NCBI GenBank assembly: GCA_031295725.1
Contig: JAUMNV010000179.1
Span: 1-8,493, forward strand
DNA: 8,493 nucleotides
Source of the DNA: Collinsella sp.
GTDB lineage: Bacteria; Actinomycetota; Coriobacteriia; Coriobacteriales; Coriobacteriaceae
Direction: 5' to 3'
Below, in pieces: positions 1-5,591 of this stretch (positions are counted from its first letter, which is position 1; each line of letters opens with the position of its first letter). The notes under the pieces are model-generated. The model saw only the letters and a program-made list of their open reading frames with translations, was not told the origin of the DNA and searched no databases. The position numbers and the translations under genes are program-made.

Positions 1-111
1 GGCGACCAGATCGATCTTCTCGTCCTCGTCACCGTCGGGGCCTTCGCCGCGCTCGATGATCTGGATGCCGTCGATCTCGTCCTTCTCGTCCTTCTTTTGA
101 ATCAGACCCAT
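1..111 (-). CDS. Unidentified acidic protein, N-terminal 37 residues only
   Basis: The ATG at 109-111 on the minus strand opens a frame that stays open to the window edge, so only the first 37 residues are seen. The start is well supported: AAGGAG at 120-125 lies 8 bases upstream. The visible protein begins MGLIQKKDEKDEIDGIQ and is dominated by Asp, Glu and Lys, with an acidic run GPDGDEDEKID near residues 25-34. No hydrophobic signal or membrane segment appears in this part. I do not recognise the family and assign no function. It follows the isocitrate dehydrogenase gene by 126 bases with a hairpin between them, so it may be a separate transcription unit or the last gene of that operon. The charged N-terminus suggests a cytosolic protein, which is inference only. 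Confidence 0.75.
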   Translation of the reverse strand, partial: MGLIQKKDEKDEIDGIQIIERGEGPDGDEDEKIDLVA

Positions 112-149
112 ATCAGTTACTCCTTGTTAGGAAACATAGTCCTCAATAG

Positions 150-178
150 AATACGCCCGACAGAGCGCCGGGCGTATT
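150..178 (-). terminator. 10-bp hairpin between the dehydrogenase gene and the next gene
   Basis: AATACGCCCG (150-159) and CGGGCGTATT (169-178) are perfect reverse complements around a 9-base loop. The hairpin lies 60 bases beyond the stop of the isocitrate dehydrogenase gene and 25 bases before the ribosome binding site of the downstream gene. On the minus strand it is followed by CTATTG rather than a clean U-run, so it is at best a weak intrinsic terminator. It could instead sit at the 5' end of the downstream transcript, because a TATAAC box (188-193, minus) lies just upstream of it. Confidence 0.45.
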
Positions 179-237
179 GATTCTTAGGTTATACGCAAAC
201 ACTTAAGTACTATTTAGGCGTTTGCAGCGTGCGTACC

Positions 238-1323
238 TTAGACCAGGTGCGCGATAACGGCATCGGCAAAAGCCTGCGTGCCCACAGCGCCCTCAACGGA
301 GCCGGTCTGGGCACGACGCACGTCACCGGTAACCTGCTCACCCTCGTCGAGCGTGGTAGATACGGCGGCGCGAATACGATTGGCGGCGTCGTTCTCGCCC
401 AGGTGATCGAGCATCATCGCAGCAGAGAGGATCTCGGCTGTGGGGTTGGCGATATCCTGGCCAGCGATATCGGGCGCGGAGCCGTGCGTAGCCTCAAAGA
501 TTGCGCAGTCGGCACCGATGTTGGAGCCGGGGGCCATGCCTAAGCCGCCCACAAGGCCGGCGCACAGGTCGCTGACGATGTCGCCGTACAGGTTGGGAAG
601 CACTAGGACATCGAAGTCGTTGGGGTTCTGGACCAGGCTCATGCAGGTGGCGTCGACGATCTTGTCGTTGAACTCGATATCGGGATAGTTGGCGGCCACC
701 TCGCGCGCAACGCGCAGGAACAGGCCGTCGGTCGCCTTCATGATGTTGGCCTTGTGCACGGCCGTCACCTTTTTGCGGCCGCAGCGGCGGGCATACTCAA
801 AGGCATACTCCACAATGCGGCGGCTCTTGGCGATGGAGATGGGCTTGATCGAGATCGCGGAATCGGCGGCGAAGGTCTTTTGGCCCGAACGCTCAACGAG
901 CTGCGAGAGCTCCTCGACCTCGGCAGCGCCCTCATCGAACTCGATGCCGGCGTAGAGATCCTCGGTGTTCTCGCGCACGATAACCAGATCAACGTCGCGG
1001 AAGCGCGAGCCGTCGCCCGGCTGCGACAGGCAGGGTCGCACGCAGGCGTACAGGTCGAAATGCTTGCGCAGGGCCACGTTGACGCTGCGGAAACCCGTGC
1101 CGACCGGCGTGGTGATGGGGCCCTTGATGGCAACCTTGGTCTCGGCGACCGCATCGAGCACGTGCTGGGGCAGCGGCGTGCCAAACTCGTCCATGACGCC
1201 GGCACCGGCCTCCTGGACGTTCCAATTGATCTGGACACCGGCGGCCTCGACCACGCGGCGCATGGCCTGCGTAATCTCGGGACCGATACCGTCACCGGGA
1301 ATCAGGACTACATCGTGCGCCAT
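238..1323 (-). CDS. NAD-type isocitrate dehydrogenase (isocitrate/isopropylmalate dehydrogenase family)
   Basis: This 361-residue cytosolic enzyme is a full-length member of the beta-decarboxylating dehydrogenase family and most resembles NAD-dependent isocitrate dehydrogenase (isocitrate to 2-oxoglutarate plus CO2). Visible motifs: N-terminal IPGDGIGPE (8-16); S80 and N82 of the isocitrate-type SxN signature; substrate arginines R86, R96 and R117; catalytic Y124 and K191 (HKANIMK); metal-binding D224, D248 and D252 (NLYGDIVSDLCAG). The cofactor loop reads HGSAPDIAGQD, with D285-I286 where NADP enzymes such as E. coli Icd have Lys-Tyr, so NAD use is predicted. The SVN and ALRKHFDLY segments argue against isopropylmalate dehydrogenase; homoisocitrate or tartrate dehydrogenase is less likely. 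The ATG at 1323 has AGGAG 9 bases upstream, inside the end of the preceding gene. The gap to that gene is 6 bases, so the two are probably translationally linked. Confidence 0.92.
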   Translation of the reverse strand: MAHDVVLIPGDGIGPEITQAMRRVVEAAGVQINWNVQEAGAGVMDEFGTPLPQHVLDAVAETKVAIKGPITTPVGTGFRSVNVALRKHFDLYACVRPCLSQPGDGSRFRDVDLVIVRENTEDLYAGIEFDEGAAEVEELSQLVERSGQKTFAADSAISIKPISIAKSRRIVEYAFEYARRCGRKKVTAVHKANIMKATDGLFLRVAREVAANYPDIEFNDKIVDATCMSLVQNPNDFDVLVLPNLYGDIVSDLCAGLVGGLGMAPGSNIGADCAIFEATHGSAPDIAGQDIANPTAEILSAAMMLDHLGENDAANRIRAAVSTTLDEGEQVTGDVRRAQTGSVEGAVGTQAFADAVIAHLV

Positions 1324-1329
1324 AATCTG

Positions 1330-2028
1330 TTACTCCTCGTCTTCGGCGTCGTCAGATTTTTTAACGCTAGCACGCTTCTTCTTTTTTGAGAGATCCAGGC
1401 CAAAACGTTTAACAAGCATTTCGCAAATCTCGCTCGAACGGGCCTTGAGATAGCTGCCCTTACCGTTCTCGGCATCGAACTTAAGGCGCAGCGCAAGCTT
1501 CTCGGCAACCTCGGCGTCGATCTCGCCCTGGCAAAAATCGTACAGGCAACCGAGCATGTCGCGATACTCAAGGTCGCCGTGGTAGCACTGGATAGCCTCG
1601 TCCAGAATGGGCCAAGCCTCGCGCGAACGCTCGACGCTCGTGGCACCCCACACGCACAGCAGGCGGAAGGCGGCATAGCGCAGCGTGGAGGAGATCTCGT
1701 CGAACAGTGCAGTCTCGGCGCCCTCAAAGGCATCGCCCAGCTGCTCGGGGCAGGTGGTAGCGAGCGCCGTCAGGGCATCGAGGGCCTCCCAGCGGGTCTG
1801 CGCCTCGGGGCGGTCGAGCGCCTCGATCAGCGCGGGCACGCAGGGCACGACGCGCTGCGAATCGCGCTCGGCAAGCAGGTGCAGCACACGAGCGGCAAAC
1901 TGGCGGATGCGGCGCGTGGGGCAGCCGAGCTCCTTGACCAGACGGTCGACGGCGTTCTCGTTCTCCTCTGCCAGCTGAAGCTGTGCCAGCTCCTCGTCGG
2001 TGAGCTGTTCGTCTTTGTTTTCTGCCAT
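1330..2028 (-). CDS. HEAT-like alpha-helical repeat protein of unknown function
   Basis: The 232-residue protein begins with an acidic stretch (residues 1-25), then shows amphipathic helix pairs typical of HEAT/armadillo-like solenoids. One unit spans about 26-55 (VDRLVKELG, then IRQFAARVLHLLAE), another 62-92 (CVPALIEALDRPEAQTRWEA, then LDALTALA), another about 98-128. A helical region runs to about 210. The C-terminus (214-232) is a charged tail: four Lys and KK pairs, then DDAEDEE. No catalytic motif, signal peptide or membrane segment is visible. Such repeats usually serve protein-protein contacts, so a scaffold or adaptor role is plausible but not shown. The ATG at 2028 has an AGAGG-type site 5 bases upstream. 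The gene sits 15 bases after the small membrane protein gene and 6 bases before the dehydrogenase gene, clearly within one operon. Confidence 0.85.
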   Translation of the reverse strand: MAENKDEQLTDEELAQLQLAEENENAVDRLVKELGCPTRRIRQFAARVLHLLAERDSQRVVPCVPALIEALDRPEAQTRWEALDALTALATTCPEQLGDAFEGAETALFDEISSTLRYAAFRLLCVWGATSVERSREAWPILDEAIQCYHGDLEYRDMLGCLYDFCQGEIDAEVAEKLALRLKFDAENGKGSYLKARSSEICEMLVKRFGLDLSKKKKRASVKKSDDAEDEE

Positions 2029-2043
2029 AGTTACCTCTTCTTA

Positions 2044-2472
2044 CTATTTCTTAGCGTGCTTGCCAGCACCCTTGCTGTCATCGGTGACCGAGATGAGCTG
2101 TCGGTCGGCCGCGCCATTGCGACGCGCACGGCGGCGTTCCTCGGCGTCGCCCGCGTCGGCGGCGGCGCGATGAGCCTTGTTGACGTTAAAAACCTCGTCG
2201 TGCTTGCGCCATGGACCAACGGACTCGCCAAAGCTCATCTTAAGACCGGCGATAAAGCCGCCGAGCCAGCCGATCGGCGCAAACTGCACCAACGGAAACA
2301 GCGAAAACACCCAGGTCAGCAGGACGACTGCCGCCGCTCCTGCAAAATTGGCGATCCAGTAGTCGCGCTTGGTGATCACGCGCTTTTCGCACGCCCACTG
2401 GCCGCACAAAAAGCCAATGTAGATCGCAAAGAGAAAGAGCACCAGCGCTAGCACCACGAACGTCCAGCTCAT
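2044..2472 (-). CDS. Small membrane protein with charged cytoplasmic tail
   Basis: I place the start at the ATG ending at 2472, giving 142 residues. A GGGAG site lies 8 bases upstream, and this leaves a 5-base gap after the preceding stop. A longer frame from 2508 would overlap that gene. The N-terminus is hydrophobic: one membrane helix at about 3-24 (WTFVVLALVLFLFAIYIGFL), a second at about 38-60, and perhaps a short third at 66-78 (PIGWLGGFIAGLK). C23 and C28 flank the end of helix 1. Residues 80-142 are hydrophilic, with an Arg-rich stretch EERRRARRNG (111-120) and a Lys-rich end. I do not recognise a family. The position between two oxidoreductase genes and a helical-repeat gene hints at a membrane anchor or accessory role, which is inference only. 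Confidence 0.85.
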   Translation of the reverse strand: MSWTFVVLALVLFLFAIYIGFLCGQWACEKRVITKRDYWIANFAGAAAVVLLTWVFSLFPLVQFAPIGWLGGFIAGLKMSFGESVGPWRKHDEVFNVNKAHRAAADAGDAEERRRARRNGAADRQLISVTDDSKGAGKHAKK

Positions 2473-2477
2473 GGGCG

Positions 2478-3557
2478 CTACTCCCCGTGATGGTGGCCGC
2501 AGCAGCACTCATGGCCGTCGTCATGGCCGTGGCCGCCGCAGCACTCGTGGTCCTCGCCGTGATGGTGGCCGCAACCGCACTCGTGGTCGTCGCCATGCTC
2601 GCCGCAACCGCAGCCGTCCTCGTGAGCACCGTGCTCCTCGGGACGATACTGCGACCAGTCCAGACCGGCGGCGATGGCGTCGGCCTCCTCCTTGTAGAGG
2701 ACCGTGATGGCCTGGGTGCCCAGCTTGGCGCCACCGATGGCGTCGAGCATGTCGTAGAGCGTAAAGGCCACGTCGGCGCCGGGCAGCGCAAGCTCGCGGT
2801 CGTCGGCATAGGCGAGTGCCAAGCGCAGGTCCTTGATGAAGTGCTCAACCATAAAGCCGGGCTTGTAGTCGCCGTCGAGCGCCTTGGGCGCCAGGCTCTC
2901 CATGGCGCCGGACTTGCCGGTACCGCCCAGGATCATCTGGCGGGTCTTCTCCAGGTCAAGGCCGCTCAGCTCGGCAAATGCCATGGCGTCTGCCATGCCG
3001 ACCATGCAGGCGCCCAGCGACACCTGGTTGGCGAGCTTGGCAGCCTGGCCCTTGCCGGCGCCGTCGAAGCAGCAGATGTTTGCCGCAAAGGTGGAAAGGA
3101 TATCGCGGACCGGCGCGATGTCGTTCTCGGTAGCGCCCACGATAGCCGTGAGCGTGCCGGCGATAGCACCCGACTCGCCGCCGGTGACAGGGCAGTCAAA
3201 CGCCATGCGACCAGAAACCTGGGCGGCCTCGGCAATGTCACGGGCGAGCTCGGGCGAGCTCGTGGTGAGGTCGATCAAGACCGCGCCGGGCTTAGTGCAC
3301 GCGAGCAGGCCGTCGCCCGCCAGGTAGAGCTCCTCGACCTCGGAGGGATAGCCCACCATGGTAAAGACGACGTCGGCGTTCCCCACGGCATCTGCCGGCG
3401 TATCGGCCCAGACAGCGCCGCGCTCGATAAGCGCGGCGGCCTTGGACTTGGTGCGGTTGTTGACCGTGACGGGATAGCCGGCGTCCAGGATGTGGCCGGC
3501 GATGGGGGCACCCATGATTCCGGTGCCGATAAATGCGACGGAGAGCTTGTTTGCCAT
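2478..3557 (-). CDS. Beta-hydroxyacid dehydrogenase (HIBADH/GarR-like) with His/Cys-rich C-terminal tail
   Basis: Residues 1-300 form a complete beta-hydroxyacid dehydrogenase (3-hydroxyisobutyrate dehydrogenase / tartronate semialdehyde reductase type), which oxidises or reduces short beta-hydroxyacids with NAD(P). Visible motifs: Rossmann GTGIMG (11-16), NRT (34-36) after beta-2, which suggests NADP preference, substrate loop DCPVTGGESG (121-130, with Thr where many members have Ser), catalytic K174 in GKGQAAKLANQ with N177, and the conserved KDLRLAL segment at 242-248. Family members usually end near 290-300 residues, but this one has 359. The extra tail (309-359) holds 14 His and 9 Cys and contains three 12-residue units, each starting HEC. 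Substrate is not decidable from sequence. The ATG at 3557 has AAGGA 8 bases upstream. It is the first gene of a tight four-gene cluster, 98 bases after degV. Confidence 0.92.
   Translation of the reverse strand: MANKLSVAFIGTGIMGAPIAGHILDAGYPVTVNNRTKSKAAALIERGAVWADTPADAVGNADVVFTMVGYPSEVEELYLAGDGLLACTKPGAVLIDLTTSSPELARDIAEAAQVSGRMAFDCPVTGGESGAIAGTLTAIVGATENDIAPVRDILSTFAANICCFDGAGKGQAAKLANQVSLGACMVGMADAMAFAELSGLDLEKTRQMILGGTGKSGAMESLAPKALDGDYKPGFMVEHFIKDLRLALAYADDRELALPGADVAFTLYDMLDAIGGAKLGTQAITVLYKEEADAIAAGLDWSQYRPEEHGAHEDGCGCGEHGDDHECGCGHHHGEDHECCGGHGHDDGHECCCGHHHGE
2481..2585 (-). repeat. Three tandem 36-base units encoding the His/Cys tail
   Basis: The end of the dehydrogenase gene is built from units encoding HECGCGHHHGED (2550-2585), HECCGGHGHDDG (2514-2549) and HECCCGHHHGE (2481-2513, one codon short). 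The DNA is repetitive too: 16 bases at 2485-2500 recur exactly at 2557-2572, two units (72 bases) away. A more degenerate unit starting HEDGCGCGEHGDD lies just upstream (about 2586-2624). Units are whole codons, so gain or loss of a unit would keep the reading frame. Confidence 0.85.
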
Positions 3558-3655
3558 GAAACCTTTCCTTTTGGGTTGGGTGTTGTTACCAGGTTAAATA
3601 CTCGGTGCCAGCGTTTGGGCTGTGAGTCGAGGGCGATTACGGACGCAGCGCTTGC

Positions 3656-4609
3656 CTACTGACCGCGCACGCGGCGGGCGATACGGTCGGAAAGCGACGC
3701 CTTGTCGGCGCGGTTCTTACCCCAAAACGCGCAGCCCACCATGCCGGGGCCCACGTGCGAGCCGATGGTGGGACCCACGGAGCCGCGAATGATCGTGACG
3801 TCGGCGCAACCCTCCTCCTTGCGGATGGCGGCTTCGAGCCAGTCACCATCCTTTTCGGCATCGGCCGTCATGATGGCGATGGGCATGGTGCGATCGGGCA
3901 CGTAGTTCTCGCGGAACGACTTGAGGATGGACTTGAGCGCCTTCTTGCGGCCGCGGTTGACGCCGATCAGCGACAGCGAGCCGGCCAGGTCGTAGGAGAG
4001 CTCGGGCTTGACGTCGAGCTTTGCCGTGAGCTGCGCCGCCGCGGGCGGAATGCGGCCGCCGGCAGCCAGTGCGTCGAAGCTCTCGAGCGTAAAGTAGCCG
4101 TGGACGTAGGTCTTTGCCTCGTTTGCCCAATCGACCAGCTGCTTGGCGGTCAGTCCCGCCGAACGCTGGCGCACGGCCTCGAGCGCCAAGAGCGCGCCGG
4201 TCGCACAGGGCAGAGCGTTGTCGACCACGTAGAGCTCAAAGTTGGGATACTCGGCGCGCACGGCATCTGCCGCCTGGCACGCGGAGTTGTAGCTCGACGA
4301 CAGCGCCGAGGTAAAGCACAGGTAGACCGTGGGCGTGCCCTCTTTGGCGCACTCGGTAAAAAACTCGATATAGCGACCGAGCGACACAGCCGAGGTGGAC
4401 ACGCGGGCACCGGCGCGCATGCGGTCGTAGAACTCCTTAGGGCTCATGCTCGACCAGATATCGTCCGTGCGCTCCTCGCCATCGATGATAAAGGGGAAGC
4501 CCAAGATATCGACATCGAGGTTCGCGGCGACCTCGGGGCTAAAGTCGCAGCAGGTATCGACGACGATGCGGCAGCGGTCAGAATGGCCGGTAGATGCAGC
4601 CTTGTCCAT
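3656..4609 (-). CDS. DegV family fatty-acid-binding protein (FakB-like)
   Basis: The 317-residue protein has the two-domain DegV architecture. In Firmicutes, the FakB members of this family hold a fatty acid for phosphorylation by FakA, feeding exogenous fatty acids into phospholipid synthesis. Visible signatures: VVDTCCDFSPE (16-26) in the first strand and loop; RVSTSAVS (69-76); the FTSALSSSYNSA segment (99-110) that surrounds the bound carboxylate in the family; GGRIPPA (184-190, often GRIS in relatives); HVGPGMVG (285-292) near the C-terminus. No signal peptide is seen, so it should be cytosolic. I chose the ATG ending at 4609 because AAGGAG (4618-4623) is exactly 8 bases upstream; a TTG one codon earlier gives poorer spacing. 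No fakA-like kinase lies in the window. An intrinsic terminator ends only a few bases before its ribosome binding site. Confidence 0.9.
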   Translation of the reverse strand: MDKAASTGHSDRCRIVVDTCCDFSPEVAANLDVDILGFPFIIDGEERTDDIWSSMSPKEFYDRMRAGARVSTSAVSLGRYIEFFTECAKEGTPTVYLCFTSALSSSYNSACQAADAVRAEYPNFELYVVDNALPCATGALLALEAVRQRSAGLTAKQLVDWANEAKTYVHGYFTLESFDALAAGGRIPPAAAQLTAKLDVKPELSYDLAGSLSLIGVNRGRKKALKSILKSFRENYVPDRTMPIAIMTADAEKDGDWLEAAIRKEEGCADVTIIRGSVGPTIGSHVGPGMVGCAFWGKNRADKASLSDRIARRVRGQ

Positions 4610-4627
4610 CAAAGCGACTCCTTACGT

Positions 4628-4660
4628 AAAAAAGGCGGCCATCCGCATGGGATGACCGCC
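4628..4660 (-). terminator. Strong intrinsic terminator after hpf
   Basis: On the minus strand GGCGGTCATCC (4650-4660) pairs with GGATGGCCGCC (4634-4644) around a 5-base loop, an 11-bp stem with one G-U pair. Six consecutive T follow (4628-4633). This is a textbook intrinsic terminator 29 bases after the hpf stop codon. It sits directly against the degV ribosome binding site (4618-4623), so it also lies in the degV leader. Confidence 0.9.
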
Positions 4661-4663
4661 GGC

Positions 4664-4685
4664 CGTTAACTCATGCAAGTTAACG
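4664..4685 (-). other. Small hairpin between hpf stop and its terminator
   Basis: CGTTAAC (4664-4670) and GTTAACG (4679-4685) are perfect reverse complements around an 8-base loop, beginning 5 bases after the hpf stop codon. The core GTTAAC is itself palindromic, so it is also a direct repeat. It has no U-run. It may stabilise the hpf mRNA 3' end or be a protein-binding dyad; neither is shown. Confidence 0.5.
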
Positions 4686-4689
4686 TATT

Positions 4690-5274
4690 TTACTCGTCAA
4701 GTGTTTCGATACGGGGCTTGATGATGCCATATCCACCATTCTTACGGTGATACACCACATTGATGAGGCCAGTCGTCGCGTTCTCGAACACGTAGAAGTC
4801 GTGGCCGAGCAGATCGGTCTGCACCAGTGCCTGCTCCTCAGTCATCGGGGTGACATCGATGACCTTCTCGCGGACGAGCAGGTCATCCTCCTCCTCGGGC
4901 AGCAGCAGGTCGGCCAGATCCTCGACGCGCTCGACCGGTGCGACATCCGCTGCGCTGGCACCGCCCTGGCGGTTGTCCACGACCTTGGTCTTGAACTTGC
5001 GCAGCTGGCGGGTGACCTTATCGGCGGAGAGGTCGATGGCGGCGTACATATCTGCACCGTGCTCGGCAACGCGAATCACCGAACCGCGGGCACGAACCGT
5101 AACCTCGACGATTGCCGGGTTGGGGTTCGAGGGGTTCTTCTCATAGCGAAGTACAACGTCGACCGTCATGGGCTCGATATCGAAAACCTTGAGCGCCTCG
5201 CCGATCTTCTCATCCACATGCGCACGCAGAGCATCGGTTACCGTCGTCTTGCGTCCAGAAACCTTGATATCCAT
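4690..5274 (-). CDS. hpf: Ribosome hibernation promoting factor, long form
   Basis: This 194-residue protein matches long-form HPF, which binds the 30S decoding region and dimerises 70S ribosomes into inactive 100S particles in stationary phase or stress. The N-terminal S30AE (RaiA) domain covers about 1-100: MDIKVSGRKTTVTDALRAHV at the start, then HGADMYAAIDLSADKVTRQL at 72-91 and the basic RKFKTK. An acidic linker (114-132, ending LLLPEEEDD) leads to the C-terminal dimerisation domain at about 135-190, with GHDFYVFENATTGLINVVY (157-175) and GGYGIIKP (180-187). I chose the ATG ending at 5274 because the S30AE domain starts there and GGAG lies 6 bases upstream; an upstream in-frame ATG at 5334 would add 20 unrelated residues. 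It has its own terminator on each side, so it looks monocistronic. Confidence 0.95.
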   Translation of the reverse strand: MDIKVSGRKTTVTDALRAHVDEKIGEALKVFDIEPMTVDVVLRYEKNPSNPNPAIVEVTVRARGSVIRVAEHGADMYAAIDLSADKVTRQLRKFKTKVVDNRQGGASAADVAPVERVEDLADLLLPEEEDDLLVREKVIDVTPMTEEQALVQTDLLGHDFYVFENATTGLINVVYHRKNGGYGIIKPRIETLDE

Positions 5275-5483
5275 ACGTGGCTCCAATCTGCCTCGGGGAC
5301 TTACTGTACTGGCTATGTACCCATTGCCGTGCATTTAATCACGCGGATTCCCAAAGACCCGAATAACGATTGCTTGATACCGCATACCGAAGTCTCGCAC
5401 TTTTCTGTGGCAAAGTGCGCTATGGGAGGGCGACGGCGACTTTGGTTTTGCACCTAAAAAACGTCTTTGACCTGCTGGTTTTA
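5275..5483 (-). promoter_or_regulatory. Leader/promoter region of hpf
   Basis: About 209 bases separate the T-run of the upstream terminator from the hpf start. I see no credible gene and no good -35/-10 pair, though the hpf promoter must lie here unless transcription reads through. The main structure is a perfect 8-bp dyad at 5396-5419, listed separately. Confidence 0.5.
5396..5419. promoter_or_regulatory. Perfect 8-bp dyad upstream of hpf
   Basis: CGCACTTT (5396-5403) and AAAGTGCG (5412-5419) are perfect reverse complements with an 8-base spacer, centred about 134 bases upstream of the hpf start. It could be an operator for a dimeric regulator or an RNA hairpin in the leader. No U-run follows on either strand, so it is not a terminator. 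Confidence 0.45.
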
Positions 5484-5485
5484 TG

Positions 5486-5525
5486 GAAACGAAAAGGCCG
5501 GGCTCCCCTGTTGGGAGAACCCGGC
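5486..5525 (-). terminator. Intrinsic terminator after the lipoprotein gene
   Basis: On the minus strand GCCGGG then CTCCC (5513-5525, with a two-base bulge) pairs with GGGAG and CCCGGC (5497-5507) around a short loop. CTTTTCGTTT follows. The 11 paired bases plus the T-rich tail make an intrinsic terminator for the lipoprotein gene, whose stop is at 5592. Confidence 0.85.
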
Positions 5526-5548
5526 AATGCGTGTTGAAACCATGAAGA

Positions 5549-5577
5549 GGCGTCTCTCCTTGCGCATAGGAGACTCC
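5549..5577 (-). other. Second hairpin after the lipoprotein stop
   Basis: GGCGTCTCTCCT (5549-5560) can pair with AGGAGACTCC (5568-5577) with one mismatch and a two-base bulge, around a 7-base loop. It lies 15 bases after the lipoprotein stop codon and before the main terminator. No U-run follows, so it is more likely a 3' stabilising structure than a terminator. Confidence 0.5.
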
Positions 5578-5591
5578 ACCCCTAGCAATAA

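Noticed and set aside
2044..2508. Longer start of the small membrane protein at 2508
   Set aside because: It overlaps the end of the dehydrogenase gene and puts Arg/Pro-rich residues before the first membrane helix; the ATG at 2472 has a good ribosome binding site.
2481..2585. Regular 36-base repeats as a CRISPR array
   Set aside because: The units are contiguous without spacers, diverge from each other, and encode part of a protein.
3241..3260. Perfect 10-base tandem repeat CGGGCGAGCT inside the dehydrogenase gene
   Set aside because: It encodes the ordinary SPELAR segment of the family. A frameshifting slippage switch is possible in principle, but two short G/C-rich copies are not enough evidence.
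2487..3662. Long plus-strand open frame opposite the dehydrogenase gene
   Set aside because: It is antisense to a clear enzyme gene, and its Ala/Val/Gly-rich product reflects the G/C-rich complement of real codons.
3755..4669. Plus-strand open frame opposite degV, and a similar one opposite hpf (4747-5457)
   Set aside because: Both are antisense shadows of recognised proteins with no motifs of their own.
4690..5334. hpf starting at the ATG at 5334
   Set aside because: The added 20 residues do not belong to the S30AE domain, which starts at the ATG at 5274.
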